A stretch of 64,000 nucleotides of DNA, from NCBI RefSeq assembly GCF_900108115.1, contig NZ_FTPU01000016.1, positions 1 to 64,000 on the forward strand, in the 5' to 3' direction. This document shows positions 33,898 to 43,008 of this stretch, piece after piece. The notes beneath the pieces were generated by a model. That model saw nothing but the letters and a program-made list of their open reading frames with translations. It ran no database searches and was not told the DNA's origin. Both the position numbers and the translations under genes were made by a program. Source of the DNA: Epilithonimonas bovis DSM 19482 (GTDB lineage Bacteria > Bacteroidota > Bacteroidia > Flavobacteriales > Weeksellaceae). Every line of letters starts with the position of its first letter. The first letter of the stretch is position 1.

Positions 33898-34968
33898 TTA
33901 TTTTCTTGTAAATCTTGAGCTTAAAAATCCACGCTTGGCTTCGTCAAAGTCTGAACGAGAGCAAGGGATACAGTTGTCGATATTATCATCATCGCCAAAA
34001 TACCAAAGATTACTGAAAACATCACGCTTAAAGGCATATTGCTCATCATTAATCAATACATAAAACGTCTCAAACGATTTCTCTTTGGGATGCGACCGTT
34101 GGATATTGATCCCTTCGATAAGATACCAGATCATCTGCGCCAAAAGCTGATGGTTGAGCTGATTTTCTGAATAGATATTATAATTAAAAATGCCAACAGA
34201 CTTAAGTCTTTCGCTAAGGCCAATCTCTTTCATATAGGCACAAACCTCCCGACGGTTAAGCCCATTGACTTGTGGGTTAACAGAAAATGCATCACCAAAA
34301 CTTTCTATTGCATCACAATTAATCGTTACCAGATCCGCCTTGCGGAAGTAAGGTTCTGTCTTTTCTGTAGAGTTCATCATCTCTGCCAGTCGGATGATAT
34401 CAAACTGAACTTCTTTGATAAGCCTTACAGAATCCATCTCGTTCAGATGTTTTTGATAACCAAGATGATGATAATTCTTTATAGAGAAGTTTTTGGACCC
34501 AAGAATCTTGCTCAGGAAATTAGACTCATGGATTTCCTCATCCTGTTTCAGGGAAACGACATTGCTGATCTGTGTATAATTAACATCCTGCTGATGAAAG
34601 TTGAGGGCAGAAAATAATGAAAAAGCAAGATCATTACTTCCACCTACAACCACAGGTATTGCATTTTTCTGATGGCATGCTGACAACACCTCCTGCAAAA
34701 TATAGTGCGAATCCTGCGGCGTTCTCCCGGAAACCAAATCACCCAAATCTACCACCGGAACATCAAAATCCAGCTGTGATAATTTGTAAAACTCCCGCCG
34801 AACATCTGTAAAATCCTGGCTCTCGGCATCGCCATCTGCTCCGCGGTAATCCGAAACAAAAAGAAGTACAATGCTATCCTCCTTTATTTCGTTGGTAATC
34901 TTGTCCCCGATTTGCCATTTCTCTGTCCTGATCCGTCTTGGGGCAATAATAAAATCTTCAAAATTCAT
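33898..34968 (-). CDS. Formimidoylglutamase/arginase-fold protein, probably inactive
   Basis: The 356-aa protein aligns by eye with the ureohydrolase (arginase/formimidoylglutamase) fold: KITNEIKEDSIVLLFVSDYRGADGD, AIPVVVGGSNDLAFSLFSAL, LVTINCDAIESFGDAFSVNPQVNGLNRREV. The usual metal ligands are not kept. GGDH reads GGSND, the HxDAHxD segment reads SLKQDEE, and the SxDxDxxDP segment reads INCDAIES. An enzyme with two Mn ions therefore seems unlikely. The family name often assigned in flavobacteria may be misleading. It lies between a glycosyltransferase and a frameshifted membrane gene, so its role in the polysaccharide locus is unclear. Confidence 0.7.
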   Translation of the reverse strand: MNFEDFIIAPRRIRTEKWQIGDKITNEIKEDSIVLLFVSDYRGADGDAESQDFTDVRREFYKLSQLDFDVPVVDLGDLVSGRTPQDSHYILQEVLSACHQKNAIPVVVGGSNDLAFSLFSALNFHQQDVNYTQISNVVSLKQDEEIHESNFLSKILGSKNFSIKNYHHLGYQKHLNEMDSVRLIKEVQFDIIRLAEMMNSTEKTEPYFRKADLVTINCDAIESFGDAFSVNPQVNGLNRREVCAYMKEIGLSERLKSVGIFNYNIYSENQLNHQLLAQMIWYLIEGINIQRSHPKEKSFETFYVLINDEQYAFKRDVFSNLWYFGDDDNIDNCIPCSRSDFDEAKRGFLSSRFTRK

Positions 34969-35010
34969 AATTCTAATTTACAGCTTTAACAGTGAGTATC
35001 ATCTTATGTG

Positions 35011-36293
35011 TTACGGATATATCTTTTTAGCCATTTCTACAAAATCAAGCATCCTGACAAGGTTATTTCCCAATACAACCAGTGTCAATCCGGCTATGAT
35101 GAAAAGTAAATAGCTTCTGAAATTGATATTTAACGATTGGTAAAGCCATGCTAAAATAATCGGTATCATAAATATAAAGCGTCCGCCATAGATAAAACTT
35201 TCTACCAGGCCTACTTTCATAATGACCAGATAAAATAAATCTACAGCAAACATAAGGATTATGATCTGTAGTAATTTTTCTTTGTAATTCTTAATAACGC
35301 CGATCAAACACATAATAAGCAAAGATAGTACAACGATGTATTGATAAACAAACCTATACAACTCCGGCACAATAGCAGGCGTTTTTATGCTCCAATATCC
35401 AATTCCGATTTTTAGCGAAGGAATAAGTACATTGCCACCGAAAAAATAAGAAATAAATGAATCCCACAAAGAAATATCTGTACTGGAATATTTACTTGCC
35501 CTCTCCAGATTAGCATAAAAAAACTCAACAAATCAAATTTATAGCGCATTAAAATCATTGCCGAGATACAAAAAACAACAATAATGAATTTAACAATCTT
35601 TTGCCTGAAACTACTTTTCTCGTAAAGCAGCGGAATAGCCACCTTTGGCGCATTAGTCACCGTTTGCCCGCCAATCAAAGTACCAAAAACGATATAATAC
35701 CAAATACTGGGTTTTTGATTAACAATCAGTATGAATGAAACAACATAAACACTTAAACTCAATAAAAAAAGGCTGAAAGTGAAAGTCTCCGGTGTAAAAG
35801 AGAGAATGATACAGCCTCCAAAAACCGAGTAAAAAACACTGATCAGCAAAGCAGGCCAAATATCGATTTTAACTATATTCTGCACATATTTGAAACAAAA
35901 AAACACGGATGCCGCCACAAAAAAACTGCAGAAAAGCAATACAATTAATGAAAAATATTTTTCATTAATGCCATATTTTACAAACAAATCGTGTAGCAGG
36001 CTGAAAGGCAAATAGAAAAATTTTGTCAGTGGATGTGTCGGTTTTTCTACAGAACCAAAATATAATGTTGTAGAGTTATCAAAACTCAGGTACATATCAT
36101 TGGTTTCCTTCGTGTCAATGATAGAGGTAGACAAGGCGATATAGCTCCCCAAAACAAAATATACAAACCAACTACAGAACAGCAGGCAACGCTCAGCCAG
36201 ATGACTTGGGACCAGCGAGTAAAACACCTGAAAAGCAGAAGCTCTATTGATAGAAAAAATACTTTTCACATTACTAGAATCAACATTATACAC
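35011..36293 (-). pseudogene. Multi-pass membrane glycan protein, frameshifted at a poly-A tract
   Basis: Two overlapping minus-strand frames, 35412-36293 (N-terminal) and 35011-35469 (C-terminal), read as one protein. The frame changes at a run of seven A (35517-35523, T on the coding strand). One extra base there joins the N-terminal LLSFF to YANLERASKY...SLWDSF and runs into the second frame, giving about 427 residues with around ten membrane helices. The joined protein resembles lipid-linked-sugar (GT-C-like) membrane proteins of polysaccharide loci, but the exact family is not clear. The shift may be a true mutation, slippage-type phase variation or a homopolymer sequencing error. Confidence 0.8.
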
Positions 36294-36406
36294 AGGTTAG
36301 AGCTTTTATTTGAAAAAAAACAATAATGATTGGTGATGCTAATCTATAATTTTCACAGCAACATCCTTAATAAAAATCGCTAAAATAATTAAAACCATAC
36401 TCCATA

Positions 36407-37531
36407 TCAAAAATCCCACAGAACATTGTGATATGTATCTGGTGTGAAACGGCCCTTGGCGCCCTGAAAATTTGCAAATACAAAATAATAGAAAACCATG
36501 AAAGCAACAAAGAAAAGATGCCAAAACCGTTTCTTATTCCCCTCAAGAGAGGCCACAACATTGGCAATCACAATGGGCGAAAAACTGATGTAAACACCTA
36601 CCAGCCTGGTAGAGAACACAGGATTATCCCGGAATATGAAGTACAGGCACACGCCAACTACAATGATATTGCGCATATATTCGTAATACCATATCTTACT
36701 GCTGGCCTGCTTGTTATAAGCTATCAGAACAAAGGAATTAAGAATCATCACCCCATCCATAAAGCTGGAAGCCTTGTCCTCGCTATCAATATATCCATTG
36801 TAACCATTAGACACATCCTGTAAATTGAGACTGCCAAGAAACCCACCAAACAGGTCATATACATGGAAGGGGGAAAGAATAATACTGGTAACAATCAAAT
36901 AAAAAATCTGCGCAGAAGTCAGTGGAACCAATACAAGCCAATAGGCCGGGAGAAAGATAATGGCCGATTTATGAAAACCATAGGCTATATAAATCGTGAG
37001 CAGATACCAGATCAGTTTCCTTTCTTTTATAAACTGATAAGACAAAATACACATAGTCATGCCCAACGCCTGCCGCATGTGGCCATTGTCTGCAATAAAA
37101 AAGCTTGGAAAAAAAAACAATACAGCGGAAAATGCCGGATAGGCAGAATCTTTCTGGTAAGTCCACAGTTTTATCCCTATGCTGATGCACACGCTGACCA
37201 AGGTAAACGTCTGGAATGGTCCTCCAAACATAAAAACAAACTTGTTAAGCATCACGTACATCCACTCAATATCCAAATTTGATTGCCGAAAGAGCATCTT
37301 GTCTACCAATTGGGAAAAGTCCAACGAGGGAAAGTAAATGGCATACATAGACTTGTAAACCGGATAATCTGCTCCCACATAATCCCTGAAACCCGTGAGT
37401 GCAATCATTATTACAGCAATAATCCAAATGGGCAATGCAGACTTTTTGGGCTGATCTCTGTAAACCTCGTTAAAGCTGAACATAATCATGATCGCAAAAA
37501 GAATGGTAAAAGCGGGATGAAGGATCGTCAT
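36407..37531 (-). CDS. EpsG-family polysaccharide polymerase-like membrane protein
   Basis: The 374-aa protein has about ten hydrophobic helices and the EpsG-like start FAIMIMFSFNEVYRD, ALTGFRDYVGADYPVYKSMY (the GxD.xxY motif), and a late loop with FSTRLVGVYISFSP. EpsG and Wzy-type proteins polymerize repeat units in the periplasm. It is the only polymerase-like gene in the cluster, and lies about 110 bp from each of its neighbours on the same strand. Confidence 0.82.
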   Translation of the reverse strand: MTILHPAFTILFAIMIMFSFNEVYRDQPKKSALPIWIIAVIMIALTGFRDYVGADYPVYKSMYAIYFPSLDFSQLVDKMLFRQSNLDIEWMYVMLNKFVFMFGGPFQTFTLVSVCISIGIKLWTYQKDSAYPAFSAVLFFFPSFFIADNGHMRQALGMTMCILSYQFIKERKLIWYLLTIYIAYGFHKSAIIFLPAYWLVLVPLTSAQIFYLIVTSIILSPFHVYDLFGGFLGSLNLQDVSNGYNGYIDSEDKASSFMDGVMILNSFVLIAYNKQASSKIWYYEYMRNIIVVGVCLYFIFRDNPVFSTRLVGVYISFSPIVIANVVASLEGNKKRFWHLFFVAFMVFYYFVFANFQGAKGRFTPDTYHNVLWDF

Positions 37532-37640
37532 TGATGTAGCTAAGGAATTATGGTCAAATGTATTAAAAAAGCACGGCTTTTTGTTTCAGAACTATTTGGA
37601 AATTATGATTACCATTAATTTTACGTTTAAAAACTTCTTA

Positions 37641-38990
37641 TTACCAATAAAAATTACCAATCATCTGCATACCAAATGTCTGAAAAAGGCAGAGATAAAA
37701 AAGAGCCTTAAAATTGTCAGTATTAATATCCTTCAGCAAAATCAAAAAATAAGGCACCATAAAAAGACAAGCCCTCGCGGTTTCGCCAGTCCCGTAAGCA
37801 CCGGTTAAAAGCATCGCCGACAAAGCTGTGACTGATGAAAAAAACAGGATATTGACATTTCGGTTTCCAAAAACTTCAGTCCCCTCTTTTTTAGAAAAGA
37901 AAACGGCCAAAAATCCAAAAGATAAGAAAAGAAAAATCTCACCAACATCTTCCAATCTTGTCATCAGGTAAACAAATGGCTGATGAAAGAGACGGAATCC
38001 ATCAGGATTTTCGGACTGTGAAGCCAGAAAAAAAGTTTCTAACTGATCGTATCCTGTCGTTGCATACATCACCACAAAACAAACAACAAAAACAACAGCG
38101 CTCATCAGACTCAGCCAGACAAAATTCCATTTTCCTTTCAATAGAAAATAAAAGCTAAAACACCCCAAAAATGCGAACAGAAACAATCCGGAAAATGTCA
38201 GGAGATTAGTCAGTATCAACCCGGAAGTAATCAATAAAAATGAAATGGAATCAATTTTATTCTGATGAAAAATCCTTGCAAAGCCTAATAGAAAAACCAA
38301 TGTTGAAGTTAAAACTAATGCATCTATCGAAACCAAAAGATAAATATTAACAGAAGGAACAACCGCAAACAAAAGCAACAGCCACTTCCTCCTCGTTTCA
38401 TTAAAACCTAAATAATACAGAATCTTATAAAACAGCGGAAAAGATAAACATCCGACAGTAAAAAACACAATCGCAAGCGTCTCGATATTAGAAACTTGCA
38501 GGATCCAATAATGTAAAAGTGTTACAAACGGCGGATGCGTTTTTGTATGCAGCTGAAAGTATTCCAGATTTTTAGAAAAGTCGCGCAACCAGATTGTCCC
38601 GTCGGTAATCGCAACAGCATCGGTATAATATTGCCGCCCTTTCAGGTAAAACGGCTGCAGGAAAGCAATATCAAAATTTCCCTGACTCAGATTCCCCAAC
38701 AAAACCAAAAGAACGGCGACCAGAAAAAGAAGAAAAACATTCAGTTTTTCAGCATATTTAAACGCCAAAATCCCCGAGATCAAAAACAGGAAAGCAAACA
38801 CAAATCCGCTCCAAAGAAACTGGTTGGGATAGATCACGGAAATCGGGAAAAGGATGCCTGTCCCGGTATAACCACCCTGGCTCTGATAGTAAAAATTAGC
38901 GCCTGCCAGCAAAATCCAAATGGCTATCGCTACAAAAAAAACCAGCCAGGGAAAGCTTTTAAGATTTGCCCATTGTAATTTTTCTCCCAT
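37641..38990 (-). CDS. Multi-pass membrane protein, GT-C-like glycosyltransferase
   Basis: The 449-aa protein has about twelve hydrophobic helices and resembles polyprenyl-phosphate-sugar-dependent (GT39/GT83-like) glycosyltransferases. A large first periplasmic loop includes YLKGRQYYTDAVAITDGTIWLRDFSKNLEYF and HTKTHPPFVTLLHYWIL; the HPP context after acidic loop residues is typical of this class. The catalytic Asp cannot be fixed. It is the most upstream gene of the leftward polysaccharide run and lies 119 bp downstream of topA. Confidence 0.7.
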   Translation of the reverse strand: MGEKLQWANLKSFPWLVFFVAIAIWILLAGANFYYQSQGGYTGTGILFPISVIYPNQFLWSGFVFAFLFLISGILAFKYAEKLNVFLLFLVAVLLVLLGNLSQGNFDIAFLQPFYLKGRQYYTDAVAITDGTIWLRDFSKNLEYFQLHTKTHPPFVTLLHYWILQVSNIETLAIVFFTVGCLSFPLFYKILYYLGFNETRRKWLLLLFAVVPSVNIYLLVSIDALVLTSTLVFLLGFARIFHQNKIDSISFLLITSGLILTNLLTFSGLFLFAFLGCFSFYFLLKGKWNFVWLSLMSAVVFVVCFVVMYATTGYDQLETFFLASQSENPDGFRLFHQPFVYLMTRLEDVGEIFLFLSFGFLAVFFSKKEGTEVFGNRNVNILFFSSVTALSAMLLTGAYGTGETARACLFMVPYFLILLKDINTDNFKALFYLCLFQTFGMQMIGNFYW

Positions 38991-39052
38991 TAAGATTGTG
39001 TTTTGTTATTTAAGAATTGTCAAAAATATTAAAATTAAATGGCAATCGGTCA

Positions 39053-39094
39053 AATAAAAAACCCTTTCAAAGCGATGAACTTAGAAAGGGTATG
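39053..39094 (-). terminator. Terminator of topA
   Basis: ACCCTTTC (39061-39068) and GAAAGGGT (39084-39091) form an 8-bp stem; on the minus strand a run of T (39055-39060) follows. It is just after the topA stop at 39110. Confidence 0.8.
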
Positions 39095-39109
39095 TTTTAT
39101 AATGTGCTG

Positions 39110-41653
39110 TTACTTTTTCTTGGCTGCAGGTTTTTTAGCCGGAGCTTTCTTTTTAGCGGCAGGTTTTTTCTTTTCGGCAAAAGCTTTTGGATCCTGTGCA
39201 GTGATCCATTTTTTAACCTCATCCAGAGAAACATCTTTTAGCTCATCAGATTCGTATTTGCTATCATCTGCTTTTTTAGGGATTTTGAACATGGCTTTCC
39301 CAAATTTGACAAATGGCCCCCAACGCCCGTTTTCAATCGATATTTTTTCTTTTTCCCACTGCTGGATGTAGCGGTTGGCTTCTTTCTCAAGTTTGGCATC
39401 GATGAGTTCATTAATGTCACTTTGCGAAAGATTGTCAAAGTCATAACGTTTCGGAACGTTAACAAAAATACTTTTGTATTTGATAAATGGCCCAAATCGT
39501 CCGCTTCCTTTGGTAACAGGTTCGCCTTTGTAATTGGCAATCGGCGCATCAGCGATTTTCTTTTCATTAATGATCTCCTCTGCTCTGTTTTGATCAACGG
39601 ATAACGGATCTTCGCCTTTTGGGATACTGATATACGTATCGCCCCATTTTACATAAGGCCCGAATCTTCCTACGCCTACAGAAACCGGATGCCCATCCAC
39701 TTCTTTGAGCTCAAATGGAAGCTTGAACAATTCCAAAGCTTCTTCCAGCGTGATGGTTGCGATATTCTGGTTCGCCATCAATGAAGCAAAAGTTGGTTTT
39801 TCCTCATCATCCTGCTCGCCAATCTGTATCATTGGCCCAAAGCGGCCGATTCTGGCGTGGACATTTTTGCCGGATTTGGGATCTGTCCCCAACAGCCTGT
39901 CTCCGGTCGCACGGTCGGCATGTTCCTCTACATCTTCAATCCTTGGATGGAATTTGGAATAGAAATCCGTCATCATCTCCTTCCACTTTTGGTCACCATT
40001 GGCAATATGGTCAAAACCTTCCTCCACTCTTGCGGTAAAGCCGTAATCCAGGATTTCCGCAAAGTTATTGGTTAAGAAATCATTCACAACTTCGCCAATA
40101 TCTGTCGGGACAAATTTATTTTTATCACCACCAAATTTCTCTTCAAGAACTTCTTTTTTAACACCGGTTTTGCCCAATGTCATTTTTACGATCTCTCTCG
40201 TTTGTGGTTCTATCTCTCTCTTGTCAACATACTCACGGTTTTGGATGGTCTGGATGGTTGGCGCGTAAGTTGACGGACGTCCGATACCCAGCTCCTCCAG
40301 CTTTTTTACCAAACCGGCTTCTGTAAATCTCGCAGAAGGCCTTGTAAATTTTTCTGTTGCAGTGATTTTTTTATAGTCTAACGTTTCACCCACATTGACT
40401 TTTGGTAACAATTTCTCGTTGTTTTCGTCATCATCTTCATCCGTTTTTACAATGCCATAAGCTCTTAGAAAACCATCAAAAACAATCACTTCGCCCTGTG
40501 CTTCAAAATGTTGTGGCAATTTTGCATTACCAATTTCGATGACTGTTTTTTCGATTTTGGCATTTTCCATTTGTGATGCCAGCGTTCTTCTGTAGATCAA
40601 CTGATAAAGTTTGTTCAGCTGAACATCGCTGATGGATTTTACAGAAAAATCTGTCGGGCGGATCGCCTCGTGCGCTTCCTGAGCTGACGACGATTTTGTT
40701 GTATAGTTTCTTGGCTTAGAATAATTCTCACCATATTCTGAGAGGATTTGGGCTTTGGCACCGGTAATTGCTTCCTGGGAAAGGTTCACAGAGTCGGTTC
40801 TCATATACGTGATGAATCCTTCCTCATAAAGCCTTTGTGCGAGGCGCATGGTTGTAGTTACATTATATCCTAATCTGGACGATGCCTCCTGCTGCAAAGT
40901 TGACGTTGTAAAAGGTGCCGAAGCGGTTCTTGTCCCAGGTTTGGTTTCTACATTCAGAACTTTGAATTCTGTGGCTTTGGACTGTTCCAAAAATTGTTCA
41001 GCATCAGATTCTTTATCAAAATCTTTTTTAAGTTTTGCCGCGATCTCCTGTTTCCCTTGATTGAGAAAAGTTCCTTCTACTTTAAAACTTGGCTTTGGAA
41101 CAAACTCGCGGATCTCTTTTTCCCGTTCTACAACCAGGCGCACTGCTACGGACTGAACACGGCCGGCGGACAATCCGGTTTTCACTTTTTTCCAAAGAAC
41201 CGGCGACATCTCAAAACCAACAATCCTGTCCAAAACCCGTCTTGCCTGTTGTGCGTTAACCAAATTCTGATCGATGTCTCTCGGATTATCAATCGCTTTC
41301 AGGATGGCGTTTTTGGTAATCTCGTGGAAGACGATCCGTTTTCTGTTTTCAGGTTTCAGTTTCAGCTCGTCTGCCAAATGCCATGCAATCGCCTCTCCCT
41401 CGCGGTCCTCATCGGAAGCCAGCCAAACCATTTCGGCTTTTTTGACGGCAGCTTTCAGCTCGGTTACCAATTTCTTTTTGTCTGCAGAAACTTCGTAGTC
41501 AGGCGTAAAATTGGAAAGGTCTATTCCCATCCCTTTTTTGGGAAGATCGCGGATGTGCCCAAAGCTGGACTTCACCTCGAAATCTGAACCTAAATACTTC
41601 TGAATTGTTTTTGCTTTTGCCGGAGACTCGACAATGACTAAATTTTTTGGCAT
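39110..41653 (-). CDS. topA: DNA topoisomerase I
   Basis: The 847-aa protein has an N-terminal toprim domain (NLVIVESPAKAKTIQKYLGSDF; DEDREGEAIAWHLA), the catalytic-tyrosine block YEEGFITYMRTDSVNLS, and several topoisomerase C-terminal repeats (GKNVHARIGRFGPMIQIG, GVGRFGPYVKWG, GSGRFGPFIKY). It relaxes negative supercoils. The C-terminus is a Lys/Ala-rich tail (residues about 825-847) of the kind that helps DNA binding. A -7 element is 15-22 bp upstream of the start. Confidence 0.95.
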   Translation of the reverse strand: MPKNLVIVESPAKAKTIQKYLGSDFEVKSSFGHIRDLPKKGMGIDLSNFTPDYEVSADKKKLVTELKAAVKKAEMVWLASDEDREGEAIAWHLADELKLKPENRKRIVFHEITKNAILKAIDNPRDIDQNLVNAQQARRVLDRIVGFEMSPVLWKKVKTGLSAGRVQSVAVRLVVEREKEIREFVPKPSFKVEGTFLNQGKQEIAAKLKKDFDKESDAEQFLEQSKATEFKVLNVETKPGTRTASAPFTTSTLQQEASSRLGYNVTTTMRLAQRLYEEGFITYMRTDSVNLSQEAITGAKAQILSEYGENYSKPRNYTTKSSSAQEAHEAIRPTDFSVKSISDVQLNKLYQLIYRRTLASQMENAKIEKTVIEIGNAKLPQHFEAQGEVIVFDGFLRAYGIVKTDEDDDENNEKLLPKVNVGETLDYKKITATEKFTRPSARFTEAGLVKKLEELGIGRPSTYAPTIQTIQNREYVDKREIEPQTREIVKMTLGKTGVKKEVLEEKFGGDKNKFVPTDIGEVVNDFLTNNFAEILDYGFTARVEEGFDHIANGDQKWKEMMTDFYSKFHPRIEDVEEHADRATGDRLLGTDPKSGKNVHARIGRFGPMIQIGEQDDEEKPTFASLMANQNIATITLEEALELFKLPFELKEVDGHPVSVGVGRFGPYVKWGDTYISIPKGEDPLSVDQNRAEEIINEKKIADAPIANYKGEPVTKGSGRFGPFIKYKSIFVNVPKRYDFDNLSQSDINELIDAKLEKEANRYIQQWEKEKISIENGRWGPFVKFGKAMFKIPKKADDSKYESDELKDVSLDEVKKWITAQDPKAFAEKKKPAAKKKAPAKKPAAKKK

Positions 41654-41667
41654 CCTGAAAATTTTTG

Positions 41668-41675
41668 CAAAAGTA
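41668..41675 (-). promoter_or_regulatory. Candidate -7 element of topA
   Basis: On the minus strand TACTTTTG (41668-41675) matches TAnnTTTG, close to the start codon (41651-41653), which implies a very short leader. No clear -33 is found. Confidence 0.4.
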
Positions 41676-41765
41676 TGGATTTTTGATTAGACAGAGCTAA
41701 TTGATAATTTGAGACATCTGTTTAACGTCCATCTATCTTCTGCAATAACAATATTTTTTATGGTT

Positions 41766-42851
41766 TTATATTGATGAATTATGATCTTTTTGTTCTCGTT
41801 TTGTTTTCAAATCATCTTCAAAATCCTCAATCCGGTAATCGGTTAGGGCATTAGCTTTTGTAATTTTTTCTCTGGAGTAAAGTCTGAACTCGTTTTCCGT
41901 TTTTTCCAGAAGGTAATCGTAAGGGCCAACATGGGAAATCAGCTTGATCAGCACCGGAGAAATCTCCAGACAGATAAACAGGCCCATAATAAAACTGGCT
42001 GCTAAAGCCATGATGGGGGAATTTTTCCCCAACTCATCCAATGCCTGCAACCTTGCTGCAAAGCCATTGAATTTATCTTCAAAAGTTTCTGTTGATTTTC
42101 GCTCGGTTTCCAGGTTGGTGTAGACTTTTGAGATTTCCCCATCCAGGTATTGCAACCGGGGCTGCATCTGTTTTTGGTAATTTTCCAGATCCAGCCGCTT
42201 TTGCTCTTTCAGCTCAGCTTTCCGTTTGGCATTGCTTCCGAAACCAACTTTACCACTCGTTAACCCGGATTGTTTTCCCAGGATCTCCTTCTCCAGTTCT
42301 ACCGATGCAGAATCGTAAGCCAGCTGATAATTTTTGATCTGATTCTGGATGCCTGTTTTCTCTTTCTCGAATGGCCCTGACTGTTGCATGATTCGCCCAT
42401 TCATCTCGGTCTGAAGTTGCTTTTTATTTCTCTGGATAATGGTATTCAACTGTTTGTTCACTTCTTTCTCAAAAATCTTTAACTCCAAAGGTTTTGAAAT
42501 GATAATCCCGAGAAATACTGCTAAAATCAACCTTGGGATAGTCATCAGAATCTGATTCCACCAGGATCCGGTTTTTTTGATCGAGGAAACGATGTACCGA
42601 TCCAGATTAAAGATCATTAGTCCCCACAAAATCCCAAATCCAATGGCTGTCCAGAGATTATCAAAAACGGTAAACATGGCGTAACCCGCAGACAGTGTGG
42701 CAAAAATGGCAGTGAACAGAACAATGCCGCCTATACCGGCAAATTTGTTCCATTCTGTAGGGGATTTTTTGAGTAAATGGATATTGGCACCCGAACAAAG
42801 CATCAGAAAATGCTGAAATCCATTCATTTTATAGGTATTGGTATTTTTCAT
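41766..42851 (-). CDS. DUF4407 membrane protein
   Basis: The 361-aa protein has paired N-terminal hydrophobic helices (about 35-85), a third near 105-122, a long charged coiled coil (about 130-265), and a fourth helix near 285-305. This is the layout of DUF4407 proteins. GFGSNAKRKAELKEQKR marks the coiled-coil region. The function of the family is unknown. It is a single gene between topA and the ABC/M1 operon, on the same strand, preceded by a 157-bp spacer. Confidence 0.8.
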   Translation of the reverse strand: MKNTNTYKMNGFQHFLMLCSGANIHLLKKSPTEWNKFAGIGGIVLFTAIFATLSAGYAMFTVFDNLWTAIGFGILWGLMIFNLDRYIVSSIKKTGSWWNQILMTIPRLILAVFLGIIISKPLELKIFEKEVNKQLNTIIQRNKKQLQTEMNGRIMQQSGPFEKEKTGIQNQIKNYQLAYDSASVELEKEILGKQSGLTSGKVGFGSNAKRKAELKEQKRLDLENYQKQMQPRLQYLDGEISKVYTNLETERKSTETFEDKFNGFAARLQALDELGKNSPIMALAASFIMGLFICLEISPVLIKLISHVGPYDYLLEKTENEFRLYSREKITKANALTDYRIEDFEDDLKTKREQKDHNSSI

Positions 42852-43008
42852 TTTTTGTAGAATTAAAATTCAATATGTTATCCAAAACGTTATTTTGTTA
42901 CAAATAGTATTAGGCAAAACCAAATAGCTAAATTTGTACCAATTCTGCTCGGCTCACTATTAATTTTTAACCGTTCTTTGATATGTTCGCCGCAACTGTT
43001 TCTTCACA

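Noticed and set aside
36863-37282. Plus-strand frame opposite the EpsG-like gene
   Set aside because: Basic, Gln-rich composition typical of an antisense read of a membrane protein.
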